Shown: positions 1-7,784 of the stretch, piece after piece
How positions within the stretch are numbered: position 1 is the stretch's first letter
Layout of the letters: each line of letters opens with the position of its first letter
Virus record (IMG/VR): IMGVR_UViG_3300011013_002565
Coordinates: 1-35,464 of that record
Strand: one strand, 5' to 3'
Source of the DNA: a virus
DNA length: 35,464 nt
The notes under the pieces: model-generated
The model's database searches: none
What the model saw: only the letters and a program-made list of their open reading frames with translations
What the model was told of the DNA's origin: nothing
Made by a program: the position numbers and the translations under genes

Positions 1-1754
1 CCCCACCACAAACATTCTCTTGCATATTTTTCTAAATCTCCCTCATATACAAGAAATGGATCAAGCATTTTGTCTGATTGTTTTTTTACTAATACGGGAT
101 ATCTACTATTATATGTATTCTCCAAAAAATCACCGATTTCATTGTAAAATCTTTTTTTGTTTTTTGCGATATAAATACCTGTTGCTTCTTCATATTCCCA
201 ATAAATGTCAGAAGCTCCTTTTACTTTTCTTCCCCAAGGAATTTCTTTTTTAAATACTTTATTTAATAATCTCATTGTCACATAATATTCTTTATATAAT
301 AAAGTAGACGAATTTTGTATAGACCAATTAAATAAATCATCATAAAATTGTCTATGAGTAATATTATGTTTCTTTTTTAAATCTATTGCAAGAACTCTTA
401 ACCAACCAAGAAAATGAACAGATATCATATACCATTTCCAACCACATGCTTTTAAATAATCATCATAAGACATAACACTAGAACCAATAACAACATCATT
501 TGTATCTTCCATAAGTTTTTCTGAAGGATGTTCATGATGAAAAAAACAAGGAGCAGTTTTAACTATCTTTACTCCATATTTTTTTAAATATTCGGGATCA
601 CCAAATGGTGTATTTGGTAACGCTACCATAGTATAAATTCCAATATAATTATGATATCCTATATCATCAATCAATCTATATAATCCTTCTTTAAAACTAC
701 TTAAAGTCTCTTCTGGTAATCCTAAAATAGTCTCAATATACGCAGGCATTCCTTTCTTTTTTAAATAAGCTATAACCTGTTCCAAATTTGTATTTTCATT
801 TGCTCGTTCAACTGCTTTAAGAGTAGAAGAATTAGTGGACTGTAAGGCAAGAGTTACACTTTTATTCAGACCCACTTTCCACAAATCTTCGGCAATATCA
901 AAAAGATAAGGTTTTTTATGTTTTGCCCAAGTAATATTTAATGCATTTGGATAACCTTTTGTTTCTAATTTATCAATCAATAAATCTGATATAATTTTAT
1001 GTTCTTTATACATTCCAAAATTATTATCGATTAAATGTAGATAATCAATCTTATGATCTGAAATCCAATTTATTTCTTTAACCATCTTATCATAATCTTG
1101 TTTAATAACTTTAGTCCAATGTCTATCTCCAACTTCACAAAAAGTACAAGTATATGGACATCCTCGTTCAAGTTCAATTAAACTTTCCCATTCATAATCA
1201 TGATCTTTAGTAGCAACTAAATTATCAAAGAGCCCATCAAGATATGGACTAGGCATTTCAGAAATATTTTTTATTCTATTTGCAAGGGGAGTTTGAAAAG
1301 AATGAGTTGTAATTCCGTTAACTTTAGACCAGTCATCATTCTTTAAGAGGTTTGCAAAAACTAATTCTCCTTCATTGTGTACAATAGCATCAATATATGG
1401 TCGATCATTCAAAAATTCTTGACATCTACCATACTTAGGGGTACCCAATCCTCCATATATTATTCTACAAGCGGGATTAAGTCTTTTTATTTCTGCACTA
1501 ACTCTATCGCTTGTATGAGTATTCCATACAAAATATGATACTCCTATAATATCACATTCAGCGAGTTTCCTAGCTGTGGATGAAACATCAAAAGACCCAT
1601 CAAGTACATAGTACCAATCATGAATATCAAAAGAATAATTATTTGAAATTTCTTCATCTGTTTTACAATAGCTCCAAATACATCCAGTAGAATATGGTAA
1701 TTTTACTTGATTTGTGAAAATATGAGAAAGTTCAAGAAATCCTACTTGTTTCAT
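1..1754 (-). CDS. B12-binding-type radical SAM protein (3' end outside window)
   Basis: The frame is open from ATG at 1754 to the window edge (about 584 codons), so the C-terminus is missing. Around residues 65-102 there is a Rossmann-like segment (CDIIGVSYF ... IIYGG) typical of the cobalamin-binding domain of B12 radical-SAM enzymes, although the classic DxHxxG motif is not evident. The radical-SAM cluster motif CPYTCTFC follows at C199, C203 and C206, preceded by ELERG. Such proteins reductively cleave S-adenosylmethionine, often for methyl transfer to unactivated carbons; the substrate here is unknown. The start overlaps the stop of the amidinotransferase gene by 4 bp (ATGA), so it is the last visible gene of the 8923-to-1 operon. 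Family call is strong; exact reaction unknown. Confidence 0.85.
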   Translation of the reverse strand, partial: MKQVGFLELSHIFTNQVKLPYSTGCIWSYCKTDEEISNNYSFDIHDWYYVLDGSFDVSSTARKLAECDIIGVSYFVWNTHTSDRVSAEIKRLNPACRIIYGGLGTPKYGRCQEFLNDRPYIDAIVHNEGELVFANLLKNDDWSKVNGITTHSFQTPLANRIKNISEMPSPYLDGLFDNLVATKDHDYEWESLIELERGCPYTCTFCEVGDRHWTKVIKQDYDKMVKEINWISDHKIDYLHLIDNNFGMYKEHKIISDLLIDKLETKGYPNALNITWAKHKKPYLFDIAEDLWKVGLNKSVTLALQSTNSSTLKAVERANENTNLEQVIAYLKKKGMPAYIETILGLPEETLSSFKEGLYRLIDDIGYHNYIGIYTMVALPNTPFGDPEYLKKYGVKIVKTAPCFFHHEHPSEKLMEDTNDVVIGSSVMSYDDYLKACGWKWYMISVHFLGWLRVLAIDLKKKHNITHRQFYDDLFNWSIQNSSTLLYKEYYVTMRLLNKVFKKEIPWGRKVKGASDIYWEYEEATGIYIAKNKKRFYNEIGDFLENTYNSRYPVLVKKQSDKMLDPFLVYEGDLEKYARECLWW

Positions 1755-2764
1755 TTTCTCTTTAAATCCAATGTTACACAGTGGAAACCACCGCCTAATG
1801 TTCTTGCATGTTTCATAGATAAAGGTATACTATCTATTTTATATTGTTCTAAAATTTTTATTAATGGTTTTTGATTTTCATCAACAATGACTAAATTGGG
1901 ATTAATGTTTAATAAATTTAATCCAATTGAATCGCTTGATATTCCAGAGTCTTCAGAATTAGTTGAAATAATATCAGTAAAAAATATTCTTTCCCAATCA
2001 TCAAAAAATTTAGGATAATTATCTTGATTACATCTTAGTCCATTTAATAATACAAGTCCTTCTCTTAAAGGAATTATTGTACTATCAAAATGGGCGCCTG
2101 AATATGCATCATGTTCAATATGAATTTTATATTCAGGAAACATTCTTTCTAACCATTCGGCTCCTTTTTCATTCCCACTATTACTTATTTGAAAAATTAA
2201 ATCTTTATTAATTCTTATTACATTAGGGGCATCAAAAAGAATCTCATTGTTCATTAATGTTGGTTTTGATAAATCTGAAAAATCAAAACTTTCATCTTTA
2301 ATAATTTGCTTTGGTGCAGAAAACCATCTTGCACCATCTTCAAATGCTTTGTGTAAAATTGTATTATAAGACCAAGTTTCAAACACCCGACTTCTCATAA
2401 CACTAGGAACTTCGATAATATTATTTCCCAAAATTAAAAAAATATCTCTGGGACAATAATTATGCCAACCAGTAGTTCTCCATTTTGGAGTCTGAATTCG
2501 CTGATGATGTTGTGTTCTTTCTGGTCTATGAACTACAACTCCACAATCTTCCAATACTTCAGATAAAATATCAAGATCCTCATTTGCTTCTTTAAGAAGA
2601 TCCTGATTATATGATCCAACATGTTTTTTTATTTCTTCATTTGACAGATTTGCAAACATGAAATTTTTCATTGAAGAATCCACTGGAGGAATATGTGCAA
2701 AATCTGCACGACCTACAATTATTTCTTCAAGAGAATCCCAATCATTATGAGAATTAACGTCCAT
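1751..2764 (-). CDS. Amidinotransferase (glycine/inosamine amidinotransferase family)
   Basis: 337 aa, close to family length. Such enzymes move an amidino group from arginine to an amine acceptor through a covalent Cys intermediate. Visible catalytic features are CPRD near residue 105 (Asp), GAHFDS near 225 (His) and GGGFHCVT near the C-terminus (nucleophilic Cys about 329), in the order of the AGAT/StrB1 catalytic triad. I chose the ATG that forms a TGATG overlap with the upstream oxygenase gene; an in-frame GTG lies one codon earlier. Its neighbours, a 2OG oxygenase upstream and a B12 radical-SAM protein downstream, suggest synthesis or tailoring of a guanidino compound. The acceptor cannot be told from sequence. 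Confidence 0.85.
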   Translation of the reverse strand: MDVNSHNDWDSLEEIIVGRADFAHIPPVDSSMKNFMFANLSNEEIKKHVGSYNQDLLKEANEDLDILSEVLEDCGVVVHRPERTQHHQRIQTPKWRTTGWHNYCPRDIFLILGNNIIEVPSVMRSRVFETWSYNTILHKAFEDGARWFSAPKQIIKDESFDFSDLSKPTLMNNEILFDAPNVIRINKDLIFQISNSGNEKGAEWLERMFPEYKIHIEHDAYSGAHFDSTIIPLREGLVLLNGLRCNQDNYPKFFDDWERIFFTDIISTNSEDSGISSDSIGLNLLNINPNLVIVDENQKPLIKILEQYKIDSIPLSMKHARTLGGGFHCVTLDLKRK

Positions 2765-3456
2765 CACATTTCCATATAATAATGTTTTGTACTATACCAA
2801 TCTTTTTGTTTAAATGGTGAGCCTCTTTTTAAAATCATTTGATCACTCAACATAGTTTCATCATAATCATCTACTGCTAAACCTTTAAAATCCAAAGAAC
2901 ATCTAGTTTGAGAAGATTTATTATGTACACTATTTCCATGTATCACATCACTACTAAAAATTAGCAATTCATTTATACGTATATCTGCTCTTCGATATGA
3001 TCCATATTCATCTTGATAATAAAAATCATTTAAATAATTACATTCTGTCAATGGTATCCAAAAACTGCTCTCAAATTTAGGATGATAATAAGGAGGCTCT
3101 GCATCTAAATGTTTATTATATCCATCAGTTGTATTTTCAACATATTTTACAGAATGTCCTGCAGGAAATATTCTAAAAGAAGGAAGTTTTTGAATGTAAA
3201 TAGATTTATTATCAAAATATGATTTAATAACATTTTCAACAAATTCAATCCATAAATCATTAAAAGCTAAAGTTTTAATAACATCTGTATAAGTTTGTGA
3301 TACTACTTCAAACTCTTCTGTTCCTCCTGCCATTTCCGAAAATTCACGTTCAAATTGAAGTTTTTTATGTAATTTTGTTAAATCTTCTTCAAAATATTCT
3401 TGAAAAACTTTAACAAAATTATATTTTTTAGTATCGTATTCTATTTTTTCAATCAT
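2764..3456 (-). CDS. 2-oxoglutarate/Fe(II)-dependent oxygenase
   Basis: 230 aa. The double-stranded beta-helix metal facial triad is visible as HLD (H116, D118) and HGN (H173), followed by Arg185 in TRCSLDFK for 2-oxoglutarate binding. The layout resembles StrG/phytanoyl-type oxygenases that hydroxylate small molecules, and StrG-like proteins are known beside amidinotransferases in aminocyclitol antibiotic clusters; that link is inference. The start overlaps the end of the SGNH-like gene by 8 bp, and its stop overlaps the amidinotransferase start (TGATG), so translation is probably coupled. Substrate unknown. Confidence 0.8.
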   Translation of the reverse strand: MIEKIEYDTKKYNFVKVFQEYFEEDLTKLHKKLQFEREFSEMAGGTEEFEVVSQTYTDVIKTLAFNDLWIEFVENVIKSYFDNKSIYIQKLPSFRIFPAGHSVKYVENTTDGYNKHLDAEPPYYHPKFESSFWIPLTECNYLNDFYYQDEYGSYRRADIRINELLIFSSDVIHGNSVHNKSSQTRCSLDFKGLAVDDYDETMLSDQMILKRGSPFKQKDWYSTKHYYMEM

Positions 3457-4183
3457 AAATAAATCTATTTTTTATTTTTTCTTTTGATCCGTCATATAAA
3501 TTTTGATAAAATGATTCATTATAAGAAGTATTCATAAAAAAATTTAAAATAATATTAAACATGATTGTATGATTACATTCACTTATATGCGAAACTCTTT
3601 TTTCTTCTTCAATAGGATCAATTATTCTGTTTCGAAATTCTTCTTGACTCATATGCCAAATATTTTTTCTATGTACTTTAAAATGTTCATTATTAAAATA
3701 AAAATAATTTTCATTTGCAACATCATTTGGATCACATAAAAAAATCAATATTTTACAATTATTTTTTAAAGCATAAAAATGTAAATATAATATACATAAG
3801 AAAGGAGACATTTCTATTTCATCTCCAAACATGTTATAAACCATATCAATTTCATATAACCATTCTAGTGCATAATTAACTTCTTTTCTAGGAGAAGTGC
3901 GAGAATCATGAATTTCTTTAAAATCTTCACTATGACCACGTTCTTTCGAAAAAGGAAATGGTATTCTGTATTTTATAGATAACAAAAATATTATATTAGT
4001 ATCTTTTAATTTTTTTTCTAGAAGCAGTTTTAAATTTTCTATTGGACCAGTACATCCTAAGCAATAATTAAAAACTGTTCCATCAACTTTTAATTTTAAA
4101 TTATTGAACCAGCAAAATTCAGGAGAATCACTATGTAATGGATTTTCCCCAAAACTATCTCCAAAAATATGAAAATCATTCAT
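3449..4183 (-). CDS. SGNH/GDSL-hydrolase-like protein (tandem copy 3)
   Basis: 244 aa. Residues 8-11 read GDSF after a hydrophobic strand, the block-I nucleophile motif of SGNH hydrolases. A G-rich block (GCTGP) follows near residue 45, and a C-terminal S-H-x-S-x-x-N-H-type segment (SHISECNH) matches the position of the catalytic Asp/His block in its two sisters. The protein ends in FIYD, like its sisters' FIYE, and the following gene starts inside those codons (8-bp overlap). It may be an acyl/acetyl esterase or transferase acting on glycans or lipids; activity is inferred from family only. It is the most diverged of the three copies. Confidence 0.7.
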   Translation of the reverse strand: MNDFHIFGDSFGENPLHSDSPEFCWFNNLKLKVDGTVFNYCLGCTGPIENLKLLLEKKLKDTNIIFLLSIKYRIPFPFSKERGHSEDFKEIHDSRTSPRKEVNYALEWLYEIDMVYNMFGDEIEMSPFLCILYLHFYALKNNCKILIFLCDPNDVANENYFYFNNEHFKVHRKNIWHMSQEEFRNRIIDPIEEEKRVSHISECNHTIMFNIILNFFMNTSYNESFYQNLYDGSKEKIKNRFIYD

Positions 4184-5039
4184 ATATAAATTCCTGTGGA
4201 ATTAAATGTGGATCATCATAATCTAAAAAACCAGTTTCGAAAAAATTATCAGTATTTATAGGTCTTTTATTATTAATAAAAAAATCCAAAATAATATTAG
4301 CAAAAGTATTATGAGTTCTTTGACTCATATGATTTACTCTACTATCATTGACTTCTGCTTTTACTTTAAATTGTGAATCTTCATTGTGTGTAAAATGCAA
4401 TCGTTCATGAGACATATAAATCTTGTATTTTTTTTTAAATTCTTTCATATGAATAATACCTAATTCACAATCGCACAAATAAAACCAATTATTACTATCA
4501 TTTAAATTATATAACTTTTCAAATTTAAAATCTTTAGATGGAAAATCATTTTGGTGTATTCCAAATTCACCTTCTCTACTTGAATAATATTCACCTTCAA
4601 AAAATGAACTTTCTTTCCATATAACATTACAAAAAAACTTGACTTCTGGAAAAAAATATTTTGACATATATTGAAGATATATAAGATTTCTTATATTTTC
4701 AAATCCATAATGAGGTCTGTCCCCTAATTCAACATATTTTACTTCTTCTATATCATTTTCTTTAGGGTTATAATCTCTACTAGGATCTGACAATAATAAA
4801 ACTATATAATCATTTTTTTTAAATTTATAATGATACAAAGCCTGATGAAATTTAAGCATTGTATATTGTGGGCCAGAACCACTTAATGAAAAATTATAAC
4901 ATTCAGCTTTTAACTTTTCTGCTACTATACGATAAAATGTAAAAAATTTATCATCAATAAACTCACATAAAGGCAATTTATCAATATCAACTCTATTTGG
5001 ATGACTAAAACTATCTCCAAAAACAAATAATCTATTCAT
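4176..5039 (-). CDS. SGNH/GDSL-hydrolase-like protein (tandem copy 2)
   Basis: 287 aa from the ATG at 5039. A longer frame reaches 5078 without an ATG advantage; 5039 gives the same 8-bp stop/start overlap as the neighbouring junctions and puts GDSF at residues 8-11 as in the sister genes. Further motifs are SGSGP (block II/III-like) and NHMSQRTH near the C-terminus, where the SGNH general base His is expected. It ends in QEFIYE. Predicted cytoplasmic, with no signal peptide. Likely ester hydrolase or O-acyl transferase; substrate unknown. Confidence 0.72.
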   Translation of the reverse strand: MNRLFVFGDSFSHPNRVDIDKLPLCEFIDDKFFTFYRIVAEKLKAECYNFSLSGSGPQYTMLKFHQALYHYKFKKNDYIVLLLSDPSRDYNPKENDIEEVKYVELGDRPHYGFENIRNLIYLQYMSKYFFPEVKFFCNVIWKESSFFEGEYYSSREGEFGIHQNDFPSKDFKFEKLYNLNDSNNWFYLCDCELGIIHMKEFKKKYKIYMSHERLHFTHNEDSQFKVKAEVNDSRVNHMSQRTHNTFANIILDFFINNKRPINTDNFFETGFLDYDDPHLIPQEFIYE

Positions 5040-5838
5040 AAATAAATTTTCCTGTTTTTGAATTACGAAATTGTCCAAGATTTTGAGAATGATTTATATT
5101 TTTAACAAACGGAATATATTCATAATCATTTTTAATCATTTTTTTTATATTTTCATATAAAACTTTATGATTTTCTTGTGATAAATGATTTCTTCTATAA
5201 TCTACAAAATCATAACCACCAGCAGTTTCTAAATCAACAAATTCTTGATGAGCAATATATCCCAATTCAGTTGGATATAAATAAAAATTTGAATTATTAA
5301 GTTGCGTAAGATTTAAAAAATTACCCATTCCACTTAATATTTTAATACCATAAGTACAAAATACAAATGTTTTCATATTTAATAATAAAGAATTCATATA
5401 AAGGAATCCTAAATTTTTAAAATTAGACCATTTTAATTCATCATGCATTGTTAAAAAGAAAAAATCAATTTCAGATTTAAATGTATCATAATATATTTTT
5501 TGTTTCGTTAAATTTGAATCTTCTGCCCACCAACTTTCTTTTTTATCAAAGTTCCAATTAATATGTGTAATAGTTTGGGGATCAGCATTATAGAAATGAA
5601 TTCTATCTTCTCCACTTAATAAAAAAATACAAATATACTCTTCTTTATTATTATCACTAGAAATAAAATTATAATATTCTTTAAATGAATAGTGAGGACC
5701 TGTACCAGATAAAGCATGATTTGTTATTTTATAATCTGATTTCAAAAATTCATACCACGTTGTTACATTTTTATTTTCGTATTTTCTGTCTGCAGGATCT
5801 GCAAAACTATCTCCAAATATTATTATTTTATCTTGCAT
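5032..5838 (-). CDS. SGNH/GDSL-hydrolase-like protein (tandem copy 1)
   Basis: 268 aa, first of three paralogs in transcription order. GDSF sits at residues 9-12 and LSGTGP near 43. A C-terminal RRNHLSQENH carries the likely catalytic His. It ends in GKFIYE, and the next copy's ATG lies within these codons. The start overlaps the upstream SPASM-like gene by 16 bp. The three copies share order of motifs and the C-terminal FIY(E/D) tail but differ in length and middle sequence, so this is an old duplication rather than a recent one. Confidence 0.72.
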   Translation of the reverse strand: MQDKIIIFGDSFADPADRKYENKNVTTWYEFLKSDYKITNHALSGTGPHYSFKEYYNFISSDNNKEEYICIFLLSGEDRIHFYNADPQTITHINWNFDKKESWWAEDSNLTKQKIYYDTFKSEIDFFFLTMHDELKWSNFKNLGFLYMNSLLLNMKTFVFCTYGIKILSGMGNFLNLTQLNNSNFYLYPTELGYIAHQEFVDLETAGGYDFVDYRRNHLSQENHKVLYENIKKMIKNDYEYIPFVKNINHSQNLGQFRNSKTGKFIYE

Positions 5839-6182
5839 AATGTTTTACAGCATTCGGGTAATGTTTTTTCTTTTTTCCAAAATTCTGGTTTAATATGTTC
5901 TCTCCATATTTTTAAGATATCTTTCAATTTATGTTTCTTTAAATTATTCCATTCCTTATCAAAACTATCTAATTTTTTATCTAAGAATCTTTTATTTAAT
6001 TGATGCTCTGCATGTAAAGCACAACAAGGATATACAGAAAAATCAGATGCTATTTCAACTTCTGCCCATTTTTTATGTTCATGCCATCCTATACAATAAA
6101 CCAAATCTTCAAATTCTTCAGGTAAATTATGTTGATTATTATTTATTTTTTTCGGCAAATTTTCATACAAAGAGGAGGACAT
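5823..6182 (-). CDS. Free-standing SPASM-like Cys-rich domain protein
   Basis: 119 aa. It contains YC-x-GW, then SVYPCC near residue 52 and a C-terminal PECCKTLC, the Cys spacing of SPASM/twitch auxiliary Fe-S cluster domains that normally follow a radical-SAM core in the same polypeptide. No CX3CX2C SAM-binding motif is present, so it cannot be a complete radical-SAM enzyme. The ATG lies 40 bp inside the preceding SPASM-like gene, in the -1 frame, with no clear Shine-Dalgarno of its own. It probably works in trans with one of the two upstream radical-SAM cores, or is made as a frameshift fusion. Confidence 0.65.
   Translation of the reverse strand: MSSSLYENLPKKINNNQHNLPEEFEDLVYCIGWHEHKKWAEVEIASDFSVYPCCALHAEHQLNKRFLDKKLDSFDKEWNNLKKHKLKDILKIWREHIKPEFWKKEKTLPECCKTLCKIK
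6143..6152 (-). other. A AAA AAA slippery heptamer directly before a TAA stop
   Basis: In the zero frame the SPASM-like gene ends CGA AAA AAA TAA. The heptamer A-AAA-AAA followed by a stop is a classic -1 frameshift site. A -1 slip would continue into the reading frame of the next SPASM-like gene (K-K-I-N-N-N). Seen in sequence; use as a frameshift site is inference, and no downstream stimulatory hairpin was identified. Confidence 0.45.
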
Positions 6183-6448
6183 GTTTTTTTATTTTTCCAA
6201 AGTTTTTCATTTAATACTTTATCATATTCTTTAAAAATATTATTTAAAGAATTGGTTTTAAGACTATTATCTATATGACTAATATGCTTATTAGGTTTTT
6301 TAGTTAAAGTGTGGTCCATATAATAATGACAACAAGGAAATACATTTAAATCTAAATCTATTTCATATTGACTCCAACTAGCAGATTCATAATTATAAAA
6401 ATCACATTTTATTTTAATTTCTTCTTCATTCTCACATCTTCTTTGCAT
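6143..6448 (-). CDS. Free-standing SPASM-like Cys-rich domain protein
   Basis: 101 aa. Cys residues are at the N-terminal IKC, in VFPCC near residues 38-39 and in C-PPLC-MKIC at the end, the pattern of SPASM auxiliary cluster domains. It lacks a radical-SAM core. It starts 40 bp inside the end of the upstream radical-SAM gene, in the -1 frame. Joining the two by a -1 shift would give a normal-looking radical-SAM/SPASM protein of about 330 aa. Whether it is translated alone, coupled, or fused is not decidable here. Confidence 0.65.
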   Translation of the reverse strand: MQRRCENEEEIKIKCDFYNYESASWSQYEIDLDLNVFPCCHYYMDHTLTKKPNKHISHIDNSLKTNSLNNIFKEYDKVLNEKLWKNKKTCPPLCMKICRKK

Positions 6449-7098
6449 ATGTAATAGTCTGTATTATGTTTTTTAAGTAATGTTTCACACTTAACTATAT
6501 TTTCATCATCAAGTTTATTAAAAGTTCGGCCATTAAATCTACATAATAACTTTAAGTCGTGTTTTTTTGCAAACATTATCACATCAAATAATTCTAAATA
6601 ATTGTGACTAAATATCGTATATTCCCATCTAGTAGGTCTATATTTTGCAGATTCAATCATATTTTTTAATGCAATATCAGTTCTCACATTAACTCTATAC
6701 ATTTGATTTGTTTCATCAGACAATCCATCAATACCAAACACAAAACGAGTTTTTCCATATCGTCTAAATAGATTTTTTATCCAAGTTGTATTTCTAAGTC
6801 CACCATTTGTATAAATTTCAACTCTATTAAACACACTTTCAGCTATACCAATTAATTGATCAATCTTAGGATGTAACAGAGGATCTCCAACTTCTCCACA
6901 AAATTTTGCAATTTGTATTTCGTATCGATTATTTTTTATAAAATTTATATTGTTTAATATTAAAAATTCGAAATCTTCAACTTTTAAATGTCTAAGTGGC
7001 AATTTACTTTTATTCATTGTTCTAAAACAACTAGGACAATCAGCATTACAATACGATGTAATTTCAAAATTGTATATAAAAGTTTCTGCAGGTAACAT
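6409..7098 (-). CDS. Radical SAM core protein
   Basis: 229 aa. The SAM-binding [4Fe-4S] motif CNADCPSC is at about residues 17-24, followed by a GEVGDPLLHP strand and IYTNGG (the GGE-like and beta-strand motifs of the partial TIM barrel). The SPASM region expected after the core is missing from this frame but is encoded next door in the -1 frame. The ATG forms TAATG with the stop of the upstream radical-SAM gene. Similarity of the two cores (SxxCNAxCPSC, GE.GDP, TNGG-RN) shows they are paralogs. Likely peptide- or small-molecule-modifying enzyme; substrate unknown. Confidence 0.82.
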   Translation of the reverse strand: MLPAETFIYNFEITSYCNADCPSCFRTMNKSKLPLRHLKVEDFEFLILNNINFIKNNRYEIQIAKFCGEVGDPLLHPKIDQLIGIAESVFNRVEIYTNGGLRNTTWIKNLFRRYGKTRFVFGIDGLSDETNQMYRVNVRTDIALKNMIESAKYRPTRWEYTIFSHNYLELFDVIMFAKKHDLKLLCRFNGRTFNKLDDENIVKCETLLKKHNTDYYICKEDVRMKKKLK

Positions 7099-7784
7099 TA
7101 ATTCGCTAAAACAAGATTGCTTAATTTAAATTTATTTTTTTCATATTGTTTAACAACACTAGGTATTAATCTATCTTCTATTCTAAATTTAGGTCGAGTA
7201 TTTATTTTTAATACAATAGGTATATTGTATAATTTTGCAAAATCTAAAACTTCTGGTATTTCAAACCAGTTGTGTTCAAAAATAAGATATTGCCAACTCA
7301 CTCCCCATGATTTTCCATACTTACTTTTAGCAAATGCAACCATATTACCAATTGCTTTTTTAGTATTTACTTTTACTCTATACAACCCATTTAAATCATC
7401 TTCTAGACCATCTATAGAAAACATAATTTCTAAATTATTATATGTATTTCCCAAATCATTAAAAAATTTTGCATTTCTAATTCCACCATTAGTAACTATT
7501 TTTAATTTTTTAAAAACACCTGTACTAAAATTTATAAAAGATTTTATATGTGGATGAACCATAGGATCCCCAAGTTCACCTTCAAATGTTACAAGTTTGT
7601 TTTTAAATAAATTAATATCTCTTTCAATAATATATTTAAATTCATCAAAATCCATATGAATTTGATTTAATCCTGGATGCAAAGGTTCATTATATAAATT
7701 AATCGGATTATTGTGACTTTCATATCTCTTACAAGAAGGACATGCGGCGTTACAATGACTACTTATTGTAAAATCATAATCCAT
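7098..7784 (-). CDS. Radical SAM core protein (paralog)
   Basis: 228 aa from the ATG at 7784, chosen because it forms TAATG with the stop of the preceding gene (a TTG 15 bp upstream is in frame but less likely). CNAACPSC near residue 10 is the iron-sulfur motif; GELGDPMVHP and TNGGIRN follow. No SPASM domain is attached. Paired with the next radical-SAM core and two separate SPASM-like proteins downstream, it suggests a 2+2 split enzyme set. Confidence 0.82.
   Translation of the reverse strand: MDYDFTISSHCNAACPSCKRYESHNNPINLYNEPLHPGLNQIHMDFDEFKYIIERDINLFKNKLVTFEGELGDPMVHPHIKSFINFSTGVFKKLKIVTNGGIRNAKFFNDLGNTYNNLEIMFSIDGLEDDLNGLYRVKVNTKKAIGNMVAFAKSKYGKSWGVSWQYLIFEHNWFEIPEVLDFAKLYNIPIVLKINTRPKFRIEDRLIPSVVKQYEKNKFKLSNLVLAN

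Noticed and set aside
20-253. Plus-strand open frame of 77 codons
   Set aside because: It is antisense to the B12 radical-SAM gene, which has clear family motifs.
7117-7557. Plus-strand open frame of 146 codons
   Set aside because: Shadow of a radical-SAM gene on the minus strand; composition is that of antisense sequence.
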